From assembly GCA_029213305.1 (NCBI GenBank), contig JARGPA010000011.1, forward strand, positions 1 to 64,000: a DNA stretch of 64,000 nucleotides, given 5' to 3'. Source of the stretch: Phycisphaerales bacterium. Its GTDB lineage: Bacteria; Planctomycetota; Phycisphaerae; Phycisphaerales; UBA1924. Each line of letters opens with the position of its first letter. The stretch's first letter is position 1. Of this stretch, positions 42,716 to 52,351 are shown in pieces. The translations under genes were made by a program, and so were the position numbers. Below the pieces are notes generated by a model that searched no databases, was not told where the DNA came from, and saw nothing but the letters and a program-made list of their open reading frames with translations.

Positions 42716-45700
42716 ATGGCTAAGTCATCAAAGAAGACAACGAAGAAGAGTAAATCCTCACGTCCCTATCGAGTAAAGGACCAAGGATACGAACCGACCG
42801 AGCAACAAATCCTTGTTGCTCGAATTGGTTGGTTGGCGCTGGGTGCGATTTGGGTCTTTGTGCTAGCCGGATTAGTCAGCTTTGACGCTGGAGATTCCCC
42901 TTCGCACGCTGTTTGGCCAAACAACGCGAACACTCAGAACTGGACTGGACCAATTGGAGCTCATATCTCCTATGGCCTATTGCGTACCTTCGGTATCGGA
43001 GTCGCAATCCCGATGCTCTTTACAGGGGTGTTGCTCACTTTGCGCGTAATCCGTAGGCCGATGACACAACCCATCATCCGAGGGTTGGGCGCATTTATTC
43101 TTACAACATCACTATGTGTGCTCCTCGGAGTGCTATTTCCCAAAGCAGGCCCACTTCCAGGAATGGTTGGAGGAACCCTTGGGCTCGTTGGTGCCAATCT
43201 CTTATTGCCGTCATTTGCAATGGCTGGATCACTAGTCTGGATCCTCCTTGCAACCATCGTTGGATTACTAGTCTGTTGTGACAAATATGTCTGGCTCGTC
43301 CCCATCGCAATCTGGAACAAGTTGTTGCCTGCACTCAGTGTTACAGGAGCAAAGGCAAGCGAGATTGCAGGGAATACCGCGATTCGTGCAAATGCGAGTG
43401 CAGATCGTGCAAGTGAGAACAGCCGTCTAGTTGGGCGCAAAGCAAGCGGGGGAGTACTCTCAGGTCTCAAAGGCATGATGAGCAAGAAACCAAAACCGGT
43501 TCTAGTTCGTGTGAACGATATAGACGAAGAAATGGTTGAGGTAAAACCAATCCCAACTGACGAGGAAGTCGAAGCTCGTCGTCGTGCGAAACCAAAGCGG
43601 ACTGTGAAACCAGTGCCGCAACCGATTGAAGATGAAGTTGAGGACGAAGACGGCCCAGGTGCGCCCCAAGTCTTCTCGCAAGAAGATCTACGGGAGAAAA
43701 TTGCGAAACTCCCAGTTCGATTCGCTCAAGCAAACAAAGAGCTTGCGACCGACGAAGACCTTGCGGAGTTCCAAGATGTGCAATCACTGGAAGGATACAA
43801 GTTCCCGAGAATGGATTTGCTCGTTGAACCTGAAGTCGGATTCAATGAAAAACTCGAAACACTTGTTCGCGATCAAGCAGAAGCCCTAGAGCACGCACTC
43901 CAACAGTACAAAATCAATGGCGAAGTTGTCGATATCGAATCAGGGCCCGCGATTACACTCTATCACATCCGTCTCGCACCTGGTACAAAGGTCTCGCAGA
44001 TCAATGCGATTGAGAGCGATCTCGCACGCGCTCTCAAAGCAGTCAACATCCGTGTTGTCGCAAACATGATTGGGCGCGACACGATTGGTATCGAAGTTCC
44101 GAATCCAACGAAAGAGCGTGTTCGCCTCAAAGAGTTGATGGCGAATCGGGCGCTCTTTGAAGACATGAAGTTGCCAATGTTCTTGGGTAAGGATGCCGCG
44201 GGGGAACCGCTGATCTCAGACTTGACCAAGATGCCTCACATGCTGATTGCGGGTACCACTGGTTCTGGTAAATCCGTTTGTATGAACACAATCATTATGA
44301 GCTTCTTGTATACCAAGAAACCCAACGAGCTCAAACTTGTTCTTGTTGATCCAAAGATGGTTGAAATGTCACAGTTCAAGGACATTCCTCATTTGATGTG
44401 TCCAGTAGTTACTGAAATGCCCAAAGCAGCGGCGATATTGGAATGGGCAGTTACAAAGATGGACGAGCGATACGAGTTGCTCGCAAAGGCAGGTTGTCGC
44501 GATATCGCAGGGTACAACGAGCTTGAGTGGGATGAACTGAAGGAGCGTTTGGAAATTCAAACCGAAGAGCAAGCAGCTCGGGTTCCAAAGCAACTCCCGT
44601 ATATGGTGTTCATCATCGATGAACTTGCAGACTTGATGATGACTACGAAAGAGGTCGAGGGCGCGATCATTCGAATCGCTCAGAAAGCTCGTGCGGTTGG
44701 TATTCATCTGATCCTCGCAACCCAGCGTCCACAAGCAAATGTTGTAACAGGTTTGATCAAATCGAACATGCCTTGTCGTATTGCATTCAAAGTTGCATCT
44801 GGTATGGATTCTCGAATCGTGCTCGATCAAAAGGGCGGCGAACTCTTACTCGGACAAGGTGACATGTTGCACCTTTCCCCGAGCAGTCACGAGCTAAGCC
44901 GCGCGCAGGGTACGCTGGTAGACGATAAAGAAATTCGCAAGGTTGTGAAGTTCCTCAAAGAGATTGCAGCGCCAAGTTTCGAACGATCCTTGATGCAAGT
45001 CAAAGGTGGAATGGACAGCGACGAAGAACGCGTGTTCTTGTCTGAGAACAACTCGTCTGCGTCGCTCAAAGCAGCAGAAGAAGATCCGATGTTCGATCGT
45101 GCGGTTGAGATCGTACTCGAAACCAAACGCGGATCGGTATCACTCCTTCAACGCAGACTCGCGATCGGATACACACGCGCGAGTCGATTGATCGATTTGA
45201 TGGGAATCGCGGGGATCCTCTCAGATCACAAGGGATCAGTTGCGAGAGATGTGTTAATCTCGATTGATGAGTGGGATGCGATGAAGGATTTGGTTGCGGA
45301 AGATGCGCGCCAAGCTCAACTCACCGATCCTGAAGATCCACATCAGGAGATGATGTTCGAAACAGACTCAGAATCTGAAGAAACCGATGTGATCGAAGAA
45401 GCTCCCTTTGATGATGATGAGTCCGCCGCGGTAGAAGTCCTTGGGACAATCGTTGACGACGATATTGAGCAAGAAGTCGATGTCGATGAGGAGGAAGAAG
45501 AACTCGATCCTGAAGATGAATACGAAGAAGACTCGGTTGATGAAGAGGAAGAGGATTACGAAGACGAATATGAAGTTGAAAATGAGTCTGAGGATGATTT
45601 AGAAGACGAGGATGAAGACGGCGAAGAAGTTGACGAAGTCGAAGATGAGCTCGAAGAAGAGGAAGAAGAAGTCGAGTACGAATATGTCGACGAAGATGGA

Positions 45701-45850
45701 AACCCGATCGATCCAGAGGATCTCGAAGAAGATGAATACGAGGTTGATGGGGAAGATGAGGATTCAGACGAGGACGAAGAATACGAAGTGGATGAGTACG
45801 AAGATGAGGAGCTTGAAGAAGAGGAAGCCTCCGAAGAAACAGTTGTGTAG
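42716..45850 (+). CDS. ftsK: DNA translocase FtsK/SpoIIIE with acidic C-terminal tail
   Basis: 1044 residues. An N-terminal part has about four membrane helices (35-210), then a charged linker. The motor domain carries Walker A GTTGSGKS near residues 513-520, IIDELADLMM as Walker B, and ATQRPQANVVTG. The winged-helix gamma domain (about 790-860: LLQRRLAIGYTRASRLIDLMG) recognises KOPS-like sites. FtsK pumps DNA at the septum and activates XerCD recombination. The last roughly 170 residues are almost all Asp/Glu, which is unusual for FtsK. Confidence 0.96.
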   Translation: MAKSSKKTTKKSKSSRPYRVKDQGYEPTEQQILVARIGWLALGAIWVFVLAGLVSFDAGDSPSHAVWPNNANTQNWTGPIGAHISYGLLRTFGIGVAIPMLFTGVLLTLRVIRRPMTQPIIRGLGAFILTTSLCVLLGVLFPKAGPLPGMVGGTLGLVGANLLLPSFAMAGSLVWILLATIVGLLVCCDKYVWLVPIAIWNKLLPALSVTGAKASEIAGNTAIRANASADRASENSRLVGRKASGGVLSGLKGMMSKKPKPVLVRVNDIDEEMVEVKPIPTDEEVEARRRAKPKRTVKPVPQPIEDEVEDEDGPGAPQVFSQEDLREKIAKLPVRFAQANKELATDEDLAEFQDVQSLEGYKFPRMDLLVEPEVGFNEKLETLVRDQAEALEHALQQYKINGEVVDIESGPAITLYHIRLAPGTKVSQINAIESDLARALKAVNIRVVANMIGRDTIGIEVPNPTKERVRLKELMANRALFEDMKLPMFLGKDAAGEPLISDLTKMPHMLIAGTTGSGKSVCMNTIIMSFLYTKKPNELKLVLVDPKMVEMSQFKDIPHLMCPVVTEMPKAAAILEWAVTKMDERYELLAKAGCRDIAGYNELEWDELKERLEIQTEEQAARVPKQLPYMVFIIDELADLMMTTKEVEGAIIRIAQKARAVGIHLILATQRPQANVVTGLIKSNMPCRIAFKVASGMDSRIVLDQKGGELLLGQGDMLHLSPSSHELSRAQGTLVDDKEIRKVVKFLKEIAAPSFERSLMQVKGGMDSDEERVFLSENNSSASLKAAEEDPMFDRAVEIVLETKRGSVSLLQRRLAIGYTRASRLIDLMGIAGILSDHKGSVARDVLISIDEWDAMKDLVAEDARQAQLTDPEDPHQEMMFETDSESEETDVIEEAPFDDDESAAVEVLGTIVDDDIEQEVDVDEEEEELDPEDEYEEDSVDEEEEDYEDEYEVENESEDDLEDEDEDGEEVDEVEDELEEEEEEVEYEYVDEDGNPIDPEDLEEDEYEVDGEDEDSDEDEEYEVDEYEDEELEEEEASEETVV

Positions 45851-45906
45851 CGCGATCCATTCCCTTTGATCCAACCATCTGTAAAATTGACTATATATAG
45901 ATACGG

Positions 45907-45941
45907 AATACACCCTGAGTAGATTACCAGGGTGTATTTTT
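45907..45941 (+). terminator. Rho-independent terminator of ftsK
   Basis: A perfect 11-bp stem AATACACCCTG / CAGGGTGTATT (45907-45917 with 45928-45938) with a 10-base loop is followed by TTTTTCT. Confidence 0.93.
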
Positions 45942-46092
45942 CTGTAATGAATGGGAGAAAATGAGGTTTTTGAAAATTCTCAAAGAGAAGCAGTGGTTGG
46001 GTTGAAACTTTCGACTGCTTAACCCGAACAACCTAGGATAGAAACCTATCCGCGGCGCTGCGGGTACAAATGCACCTTGAAAGGATACACAT

Positions 46093-47838
46093 ATGCAGGT
46101 TCGTGCTTGTTCGACTCGACTGAATGGTTCAAAACTCGGTTTATCATTGGTAGCCGGGTTCGCGGCTTTGCCGGCAATTGCAGGGACACCTGCAGTTTTG
46201 GATCGAGTTCCCACAGACGCCCAGGGGGTAGTTGTTGTTTCCAACTTTGGTGGACTCTTAAACGATATCAACACAATCAACGGATTGATGGGAGAGCAAG
46301 GCGAACCCATGATTATGATGGTGACCTCGATGGTACGAGGGATGCCTGGACTCAACCTTGAAGGTTCAATGGCTGGTGTTCTGAGCTTCGAAGAGGGTGA
46401 AGAGGAACCAGAAGTTGTATTGCTCGTCCCAGTTGCTGACTTTGAAGCATTCTCAGAAGGGCACGCATTTAATGATGGACTCTACGAGTTCAATACAGGT
46501 GATTCTGTTATGTATTTCCGTGACGCTAGCCGTGGATTTGCGGTAATGGGTGAAAGCGGAGATTTAGTCGCGGAATACGATTCCACTCCGGGACAACTCA
46601 AGACGCATACTCAACTCCTCGGAAAATCCGGTGGTAGAGTCGCAGATTCAAACGATGCATTCGTCTACTTCAACTTTGATGCATTCTCAGATCAGATCGA
46701 AGCAGGGCTCGAAGAGATGGAAGCCGAAGGCGAAATGGTTGAAATGATGGGTGGCGCCGAAGCCGCTGCAGGGTTCGATGCAATGATGGATGTTGCTCGC
46801 TCAATCGCTAACGATGGTGCTTCATTCGTTATGGGTATCAACTTTGACGAGGAACTTGGATTCGCATTCGACCTTGGAATGCAGTTCAAAGAAGGATCAA
46901 GTTCTGCTTCTTACCTTCAAAATGACGGCGACTCAAGCAAGTACTTGAACAACATCCCTGCGATGGACTACTTCATGGCGTCCTCATACGACATCTCAGG
47001 TGATGGTATTCGCAAACTTGCAACTGATTACATGGACTTTATCGAACAGTTCGATACAACTGGAATGGTAAAGGATATGGATTTGGGCAACATGCTCAAC
47101 GGATTCAACGGTGGTATCCAAGTAATGGGCGCATCAGACAATGTCATGGGTGGCCTATTCAATAAGACAATGTACTACATTGATGTTGATGAACCAGATC
47201 GATACATTAACTTCATCCAGGGCATGTATGAAGGAATGAATGAGAGTATGGCCGAGCTCGAAGAAGTCGGAGTCACAGTAGACGCGAAGATGGATGCTGA
47301 GCCGACTGAAATCAATGGCGTAGAAGCATACGGCTACTCGTTTGCGATGGATATGTCGCAAATGGAAGGTATGGATGCAATGGGTGGTCCAAACCCAATG
47401 ATGATCATGAGCATGATCTTCGGCGGCGAAGGTGGCCCAAGCGGATATATGGCAAAAACAGGGAAAGGTATTGTTTCGACCCTCTCAAAAGATGCTGACT
47501 TCTTCACGATGGCTGTAAACGGAGCAAACGGTAAGAACTCAATGTCCGGGAACAAATCGATTGCGACTACCGCTGCGATGCTCCCAAACAATCGGATCAT
47601 GGAAACTTATATCGGTGCGAATCATCTCGCGAATACCGCAGGACCAATGATGATGATGTTTGGACTCATTCCTGAGTTTGAACCGATCGGATCACTCCCT
47701 CCAATTGGTATGGGTCTCACAGCAGACGGCGGAGGGATCCTCTTCCGAACTGCGATCCCGCTCGAAACAATTGGAACAATAATGGAAATGATTCCAGAAG
47801 ACGCATTCGAGTCAGATGACGAAGAAATGGACTTTTGA
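46093..47838 (+). CDS. secreted Met-rich protein of unknown function
   Basis: 581 residues. A signal peptide (LGLSLVAGFAALPAIA) precedes VLDRVPTDAQGVVVVSNFGGLL, which recalls DUF3352-type secreted proteins. The mature part is acidic and very rich in Met, for example in the GEPMIMMVTSMVRGMPG stretch. A membrane anchor is not evident. GAAAGGA precedes the ATG. Function unknown; a role in metal or redox buffering is only a guess from the Met content. A small GGATAG/CTATCC hairpin (46036-46051) lies in the leader. Confidence 0.7.
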   Translation: MQVRACSTRLNGSKLGLSLVAGFAALPAIAGTPAVLDRVPTDAQGVVVVSNFGGLLNDINTINGLMGEQGEPMIMMVTSMVRGMPGLNLEGSMAGVLSFEEGEEEPEVVLLVPVADFEAFSEGHAFNDGLYEFNTGDSVMYFRDASRGFAVMGESGDLVAEYDSTPGQLKTHTQLLGKSGGRVADSNDAFVYFNFDAFSDQIEAGLEEMEAEGEMVEMMGGAEAAAGFDAMMDVARSIANDGASFVMGINFDEELGFAFDLGMQFKEGSSSASYLQNDGDSSKYLNNIPAMDYFMASSYDISGDGIRKLATDYMDFIEQFDTTGMVKDMDLGNMLNGFNGGIQVMGASDNVMGGLFNKTMYYIDVDEPDRYINFIQGMYEGMNESMAELEEVGVTVDAKMDAEPTEINGVEAYGYSFAMDMSQMEGMDAMGGPNPMMIMSMIFGGEGGPSGYMAKTGKGIVSTLSKDADFFTMAVNGANGKNSMSGNKSIATTAAMLPNNRIMETYIGANHLANTAGPMMMMFGLIPEFEPIGSLPPIGMGLTADGGGILFRTAIPLETIGTIMEMIPEDAFESDDEEMDF

Positions 47839-47888
47839 TTCCGGTTTCGACTCGTTCAAGCTTTAAGTGATCATCTTCCTATTATTGA

Positions 47889-48809
47889 ATGATGGATCAG
47901 AGTCATACAAAAAACTTGAATGAATCAACGAAGCACAATACATGGCGAGTAAGTTCTCAGCGGACGATCCAACTGGATCGTCCGCTTTGCATAGGTATCC
48001 TGAATATCACACCAGATTCATTCTTTGATGGCGGAGAACTCTCATCACAATCGAAAGCTGTCGATAGAGCAAAGTCCATGATCGACGATGGAGCAGACGG
48101 ACTCGATATCGGTGGGGAATCAACCCGGCCTGGCGCTGAACGAGTCAGTGAGCAAGAGCAAATCAACCGAGTTGTTCCAGTCATCAAGTCAATTCGAAGT
48201 GCTGGGATTGAGATATTGATCAGTGTCGATACCACACGAGCAAAGGTTGCTCTCGCCGCAATCGACGCAGGGGCAGACGTAATCAACGATGTCTCTGCAG
48301 GATCTGAAGACGAAGAGATTCTAAATGTTGCATCCAAACAAGATTGTGGTTTGATACTCATGCATCGAGCAATTCTACCTGAGCTCGATCAGTATTCTGA
48401 TCAATACGAAGATGGACAGCGCCCAATATCAGATTCAGTAGTGGATCGTGTCGTCAAAGAGCTCTCGGTTCGTAGAGAATTTGCTCTTCAAGCGGGGGTT
48501 GGGAATACCAATATTGTGCTTGATCCGGGATTAGGGTTTGGGAAAGATGTTGATCAGAATTTGGCATTGATACGTCAAACTGGGCAATTTCTCAAACTCG
48601 GGCACCCCGTAATGAGCGCACTGAGCAGAAAGAGCTTTGTAGGTCGCCTGAGTCTCGATAGGGATTCAACCCCTAAGGAACGACTTTGGGGGACAATTGG
48701 ACTCTCTGTTCTGCATTTGCAACTCGGAGCGAGGATATTTAGGGTGCACGATGTCGCTGCTCATCGGGAATCGCTCGACGCATCTTGGAGGCTGATTGGC
48801 GAGGGTTAA
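47889..48809 (+). CDS. folP: dihydropteroate synthase
   Basis: 306 residues with a 30-residue N-terminal extension. The two signature blocks are NITPDSFFDGG (about residues 39-49) and DIGGESTRPGA. Phosphate- and pterin-binding residues continue in INDVSAG, ILDPGLGFGK-like 'VLDPGLGFGK' and SALSRKSFVG. The enzyme joins p-aminobenzoate with dihydropterin pyrophosphate in folate synthesis. The start is 50 bases after the Met-rich protein gene. Confidence 0.95.
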   Translation: MMDQSHTKNLNESTKHNTWRVSSQRTIQLDRPLCIGILNITPDSFFDGGELSSQSKAVDRAKSMIDDGADGLDIGGESTRPGAERVSEQEQINRVVPVIKSIRSAGIEILISVDTTRAKVALAAIDAGADVINDVSAGSEDEEILNVASKQDCGLILMHRAILPELDQYSDQYEDGQRPISDSVVDRVVKELSVRREFALQAGVGNTNIVLDPGLGFGKDVDQNLALIRQTGQFLKLGHPVMSALSRKSFVGRLSLDRDSTPKERLWGTIGLSVLHLQLGARIFRVHDVAAHRESLDASWRLIGEG

Positions 48810-48962
48810 CTTCCTGATGGAATGTGAGTCGTGACGCGATTAATTCTCTTCTCATGACGGATTGATCAGCCTTGAGTCCTACCATCATCCAGATAGATAA
48901 CATCATCAACGAGCGGCTCAGTCGTTCGGGAAAACAGATATACCTCGAAAGGATACAGAGTT

Positions 48963-49292
48963 ATGGCAAGTGCGAATGTGATGGAGTTCACGGACGGTAA
49001 CTTTGAAGCTGAAGTGCTCAGTTCGGATAAGCCTGTGCTTGTTGATTTCTGGGCAGAATGGTGTATGCCTTGTAAGATTTTGGCACCAACCATTGATGAT
49101 GTTGCTGACAGTAACACCGATTCACTCAAAGTTGGAAAAGTCGATACTGATGCGAATCGTGAAATCTCCATGAAATACGGTATCAGCGCGATCCCAACTG
49201 TCATCATCTTCAAAGGTGGCGAAATCGCAAAGAAGTTCGTCGGGCTCACAAAGAAAGAAGACATCGAAGCCGCGTTGTCAGAGCTTGCATAA
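48963..49292 (+). CDS. trxA: thioredoxin
   Basis: 109 residues, typical length. The active site is W-C-M-P-C-K (Cys34, Cys37) rather than the usual WCGPCK, and the cis-proline Pro78 is in SAIPTV. It reduces disulfides in cytoplasmic proteins. GAAAGGA lies before the ATG. The Met in place of Gly may alter redox potential, which is an inference. Confidence 0.95.
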   Translation: MASANVMEFTDGNFEAEVLSSDKPVLVDFWAEWCMPCKILAPTIDDVADSNTDSLKVGKVDTDANREISMKYGISAIPTVIIFKGGEIAKKFVGLTKKEDIEAALSELA

Positions 49293-49363
49293 GAATCGAA
49301 TAATCCGATCAGACAGAGTGATCGAAACTATATTTTTTAACAACCATACGATCGAGAATCAAC

Positions 49364-50446
49364 ATGAGTACTGAATCGAGTAACCGTCCGCTTCGTTGCG
49401 GAGCAGTCGGAGTAGGGCGGATGGGCCAACATCACGCGCGTGTATATGCGCAGATGGAAGGCGTAGAGCTCGTCGGTGTAGTTGATGCAAACTTTGATCG
49501 TGCCAAAGAGATCGCTGAGAAGTTTGGTTGTCCTGCGTTTGCAACTGAAGAAGAGCTTCTCGCCGCGGGTGTTGAAGCAGTTTCAATCGCTGTGCCAACA
49601 ACATACCATCTCAAAAGCGCTAAACCATTCCTCGAAGCAGGGGTTGCATGTTTGATTGAAAAACCACTCGCACAAGGCGGTGAAGAAGCGCAACAAATCA
49701 AAGAGATCGCAGAAGCAAACGATGCATGTCTCATGGTTGGACACATCGAACGATTTAATCCAATCATGCGTGCGATGCAAAAAGCAACCGAAGGCAACGG
49801 CGAACCGATCACTCCGAGCTTCATCGAAGTTCATCGTGTGTCGCCGATGACTTTCCGTTCGATCGATATCGGAGTTGTCATGGACATGATGATTCACGAT
49901 CTCGATGTTGTCCTGATGTTGATGGGCGGTAGAGAACCTGACGAGATCCAAGCTTCAGGGGTTGCAGTTGTTTCCGAGTTTGAAGACTTGTGTAATGCTC
50001 GTCTGGTATGGAATCGGACTGAAGAAGAGGGCGGCGGTCAATGCGTTGCGAATGTAACCGCTTCGCGTCTTGCAATGAAGACTGAGCGAGTGACTCGAAT
50101 CACAGGTGAAAACGGGTATATCAAAATCGATTATGCCGCCAAAACAGGCACTCTGATTCGCCGAACTGCAAATGAGATCCAGATGCGCGAAGTTCGTGAC
50201 CAGTTGCGTCAAGGGCATGATCTGACAGATATGGACTGGACAGAGCTGATCAACATCGAACCACTCGAAATCGATAACGGCGAACCAATCGTCAAAGAAA
50301 TCGAAGCCTTCTTAGAAGCGGTTCAGACTGGAAATCAGCCTGCGATCAATGCTGAGGCGGGATTCGCGAATGTTCGGACCGCCGAGCGAATTGTCCAAGC
50401 TATCGCAGAATCCATCGGAAATCGTGCGACAGCTGCATTGTCCTAG
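49364..50446 (+). CDS. Gfo/Idh/MocA-family oxidoreductase
   Basis: 360 residues. The N-terminal Rossmann domain has GAVGVGRMGQHHARVYA; the family E-K-P motif is in LIEKPLAQGGEEAQ; and VGHIERFNPIMRAM and VMDMMIHDLDVVLML carry the conserved active-site residues. Members oxidise or reduce sugars, inositols or UDP-sugars with NAD(P). The substrate is unknown. It could serve lipopolysaccharide or capsule sugar synthesis. Confidence 0.94.
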   Translation: MSTESSNRPLRCGAVGVGRMGQHHARVYAQMEGVELVGVVDANFDRAKEIAEKFGCPAFATEEELLAAGVEAVSIAVPTTYHLKSAKPFLEAGVACLIEKPLAQGGEEAQQIKEIAEANDACLMVGHIERFNPIMRAMQKATEGNGEPITPSFIEVHRVSPMTFRSIDIGVVMDMMIHDLDVVLMLMGGREPDEIQASGVAVVSEFEDLCNARLVWNRTEEEGGGQCVANVTASRLAMKTERVTRITGENGYIKIDYAAKTGTLIRRTANEIQMREVRDQLRQGHDLTDMDWTELINIEPLEIDNGEPIVKEIEAFLEAVQTGNQPAINAEAGFANVRTAERIVQAIAESIGNRATAALS

Positions 50447-50563
50447 AGAATAGATCACCCCGATCATGATCCTCTTCAATCACATCTTAATCATAAATGG
50501 TAAAACCTTGACCGGCGGGTCATTGGACTCTCGTCCTTTGGTCTTGTGCGGCTAGACTAGCGT

Positions 50564-50588
50564 AAAGCCTTGTATTTGCAATGGCTTT
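50564..50588 (+). promoter_or_regulatory. hairpin in the leader of the S1 gene
   Basis: AAAGCCTTG (50564-50572) pairs with CAA-T-GGCTTT (50579-50588), a 9-bp stem with one bulged T, 61 bases before the S1 start. E. coli rpsA is autoregulated through leader hairpins; a similar role here is only an analogy. Confidence 0.35.
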
Positions 50589-50648
50589 GATGTACGATCC
50601 CACTCAGAACCGTATTCGAATTGAACAGTAACAGGAAAATGTCAGACT

Positions 50649-52070
50649 ATGACTGATCAGCCTCAAACAACACCGAACGATCCAGCAACTCCTTCAACTG
50701 AAGCACCAAGCACGACTGCTTCAACTCCAATGACTCCGCCTGCGAGCAGCAGTGCGGAACTCGATGCACAAACAAATGCAGAGATCGAAGCAGCAATGGC
50801 AGATCTCGCAGATGCGGGGGCTGCAGAAGAAGGAGCATCAAACGGGAAGATTCGTGGGCCTCGCGTAGTTCGTGGCGGCCGCGAGCATCGTACTGGCAAG
50901 GTTGTCTCTGTTGGCGCGACTGATCTATTCGTCGAGTTTGGTCCAAAAGAACTCGGTGTCATTGATGTAACCCAGTTCAAAGAAGAGAAACCCAAAGTCG
51001 GAGATGCTCTTGAAGTCGCAGTTCAGAGATTTGACAGCGCTGAATCATTGTACATCTGTGCGTTGCCTGGTGCCGTCCAAAAAGCAGACTGGGAAATGCT
51101 CGAGCAAGGACAAGTTGTCGAAGCTCGAGTAACTGGGACGAACAAGGGTGGACTCGAGCTTGAAATCGCAGGCCATCGTGCTTTCATGCCTGCATCACAA
51201 GTTGATATCAATCACATCGCAGATCTCTCCGTGTATGTTGGAGAGAAGATCACTTGTGAAGTGCAGAAGATTGATCGTCGCGGTCAAGGCAATATCGTTC
51301 TCTCTCGCAGAGACATCATTGCAAAGGAAAGAGCAAAGGCCGCGGAAGGGCTCAAAGAAGCGCTCAACGAAGGTGATACAATCGAAGGTACCGTTCGCAA
51401 GATTATGGATTTCGGCGCATTCGTCGATATCGGTGGCGTTGACGGACTCATCCACATCAACGATCTCTCGCATGATCGAGTGAATCACGGTGCAAAGGGT
51501 GTCGCACAACATGTATCTGAAGGCCAAAAAGTCACTGTTCAGATTCTCAAGATAGATTGGGAAGCAAATCGCATTGGTTTAGGTCTCAAGCAACTACAAG
51601 CAGATCCATTTACCGCTGCGGCAAGTGAAGTAGTTGAAGGTGCAGAGATGACAGGTAAAGTCACCAAAATCCTCGATTTCGGTGCATTCATCGAAGTCGC
51701 ACCTGGAATCGAAGGCTTGGTCCATATTTCAGAACTCGAATGGCGCCGAGTAAATGATGTCAACGAAGTCCTCACTGAGAACGAAGTCGTTCAAGTGAAA
51801 GTACTCAAAGTCGACTCAGATGATCGCAAGATATCACTTTCGATCAAACAACTCAAAGATCGTCCTCAACAACAAGGTGGCGGCGGTCGCGGACGCGGCG
51901 GCAAAGGTGGAGGCCGCGGTCGCGACGATCGTGATCCCGCAGAGATCCTCAAAGAAACCCCACAACTCCGTCGTTTGCGTGAGCAATCGAAGAAGAGCAA
52001 GCCAAAGGGTGGAGGCGGGATCGGCAACGCCGGGGGACTCGGTATCGGGCTCGGCGATCTGAAGCTCTAA
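50649..52070 (+). CDS. rpsA: ribosomal protein S1-type protein with four S1 domains
   Basis: 473 residues. After an acidic low-complexity N-terminus (1-65), four S1 RNA-binding domains follow at about 75-140, 148-225, 238-315 and 325-400. The third and fourth have canonical signatures: IMDFGAFVDIGGVDGLIH and ILDFGAFIEVAPGIEGLVH. The C-terminus is Gly/Arg-rich (GGGGRGRGGKGGGRGRDD), like RGG-type RNA-binding tails. It is shorter than six-domain E. coli S1 but normal for many phyla. A strong terminator follows. Confidence 0.93.
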   Translation: MTDQPQTTPNDPATPSTEAPSTTASTPMTPPASSSAELDAQTNAEIEAAMADLADAGAAEEGASNGKIRGPRVVRGGREHRTGKVVSVGATDLFVEFGPKELGVIDVTQFKEEKPKVGDALEVAVQRFDSAESLYICALPGAVQKADWEMLEQGQVVEARVTGTNKGGLELEIAGHRAFMPASQVDINHIADLSVYVGEKITCEVQKIDRRGQGNIVLSRRDIIAKERAKAAEGLKEALNEGDTIEGTVRKIMDFGAFVDIGGVDGLIHINDLSHDRVNHGAKGVAQHVSEGQKVTVQILKIDWEANRIGLGLKQLQADPFTAAASEVVEGAEMTGKVTKILDFGAFIEVAPGIEGLVHISELEWRRVNDVNEVLTENEVVQVKVLKVDSDDRKISLSIKQLKDRPQQQGGGGRGRGGKGGGRGRDDRDPAEILKETPQLRRLREQSKKSKPKGGGGIGNAGGLGIGLGDLKL

Positions 52071-52097
52071 TCTCAAGATATCAACATACAAATCATC

Positions 52098-52132
52098 AAA
52101 AGCCGCCCTCGATTGACGAGGGCGGCTTTTTT
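52098..52132 (+). terminator. Rho-independent terminator of the S1 gene
   Basis: A perfect 14-bp stem AAAAGCCGCCCTCG / CGAGGGCGGCTTTT (52098-52111 with 52117-52130) with a 5-base loop continues into T residues. Confidence 0.96.
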
Positions 52133-52351
52133 ACAGCTCAAGCGTACTGCTCAATCTGTAGTCACCTTTTCTAATCGTTACAAACCACAAGGTTTCGTCA
52201 GAGTACATATCTAGAGCATGAGCAACGGTAGTTCGCAAATTGAGTTGCTCCATGCATATTCAAAATGGACATATGGTATGTGACTCCTAGATCTGGGGAC
52301 GAGGTGATCACTTCATGCTGTTTGTGAGAGTTTTAGAACATACTATTTGGT

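Noticed and set aside
45600-45840. Repeated GAA/GAT/GAG runs
   Set aside because: They are codons for the acidic tail of FtsK, not a CRISPR array or other DNA repeat.
45321-45878. 185-codon minus-strand reading frame opposite the FtsK tail
   Set aside because: It is Leu/Arg/His-rich because it reads the acidic Asp/Glu codons of ftsK backwards. It has no ribosome-binding site and no family features.
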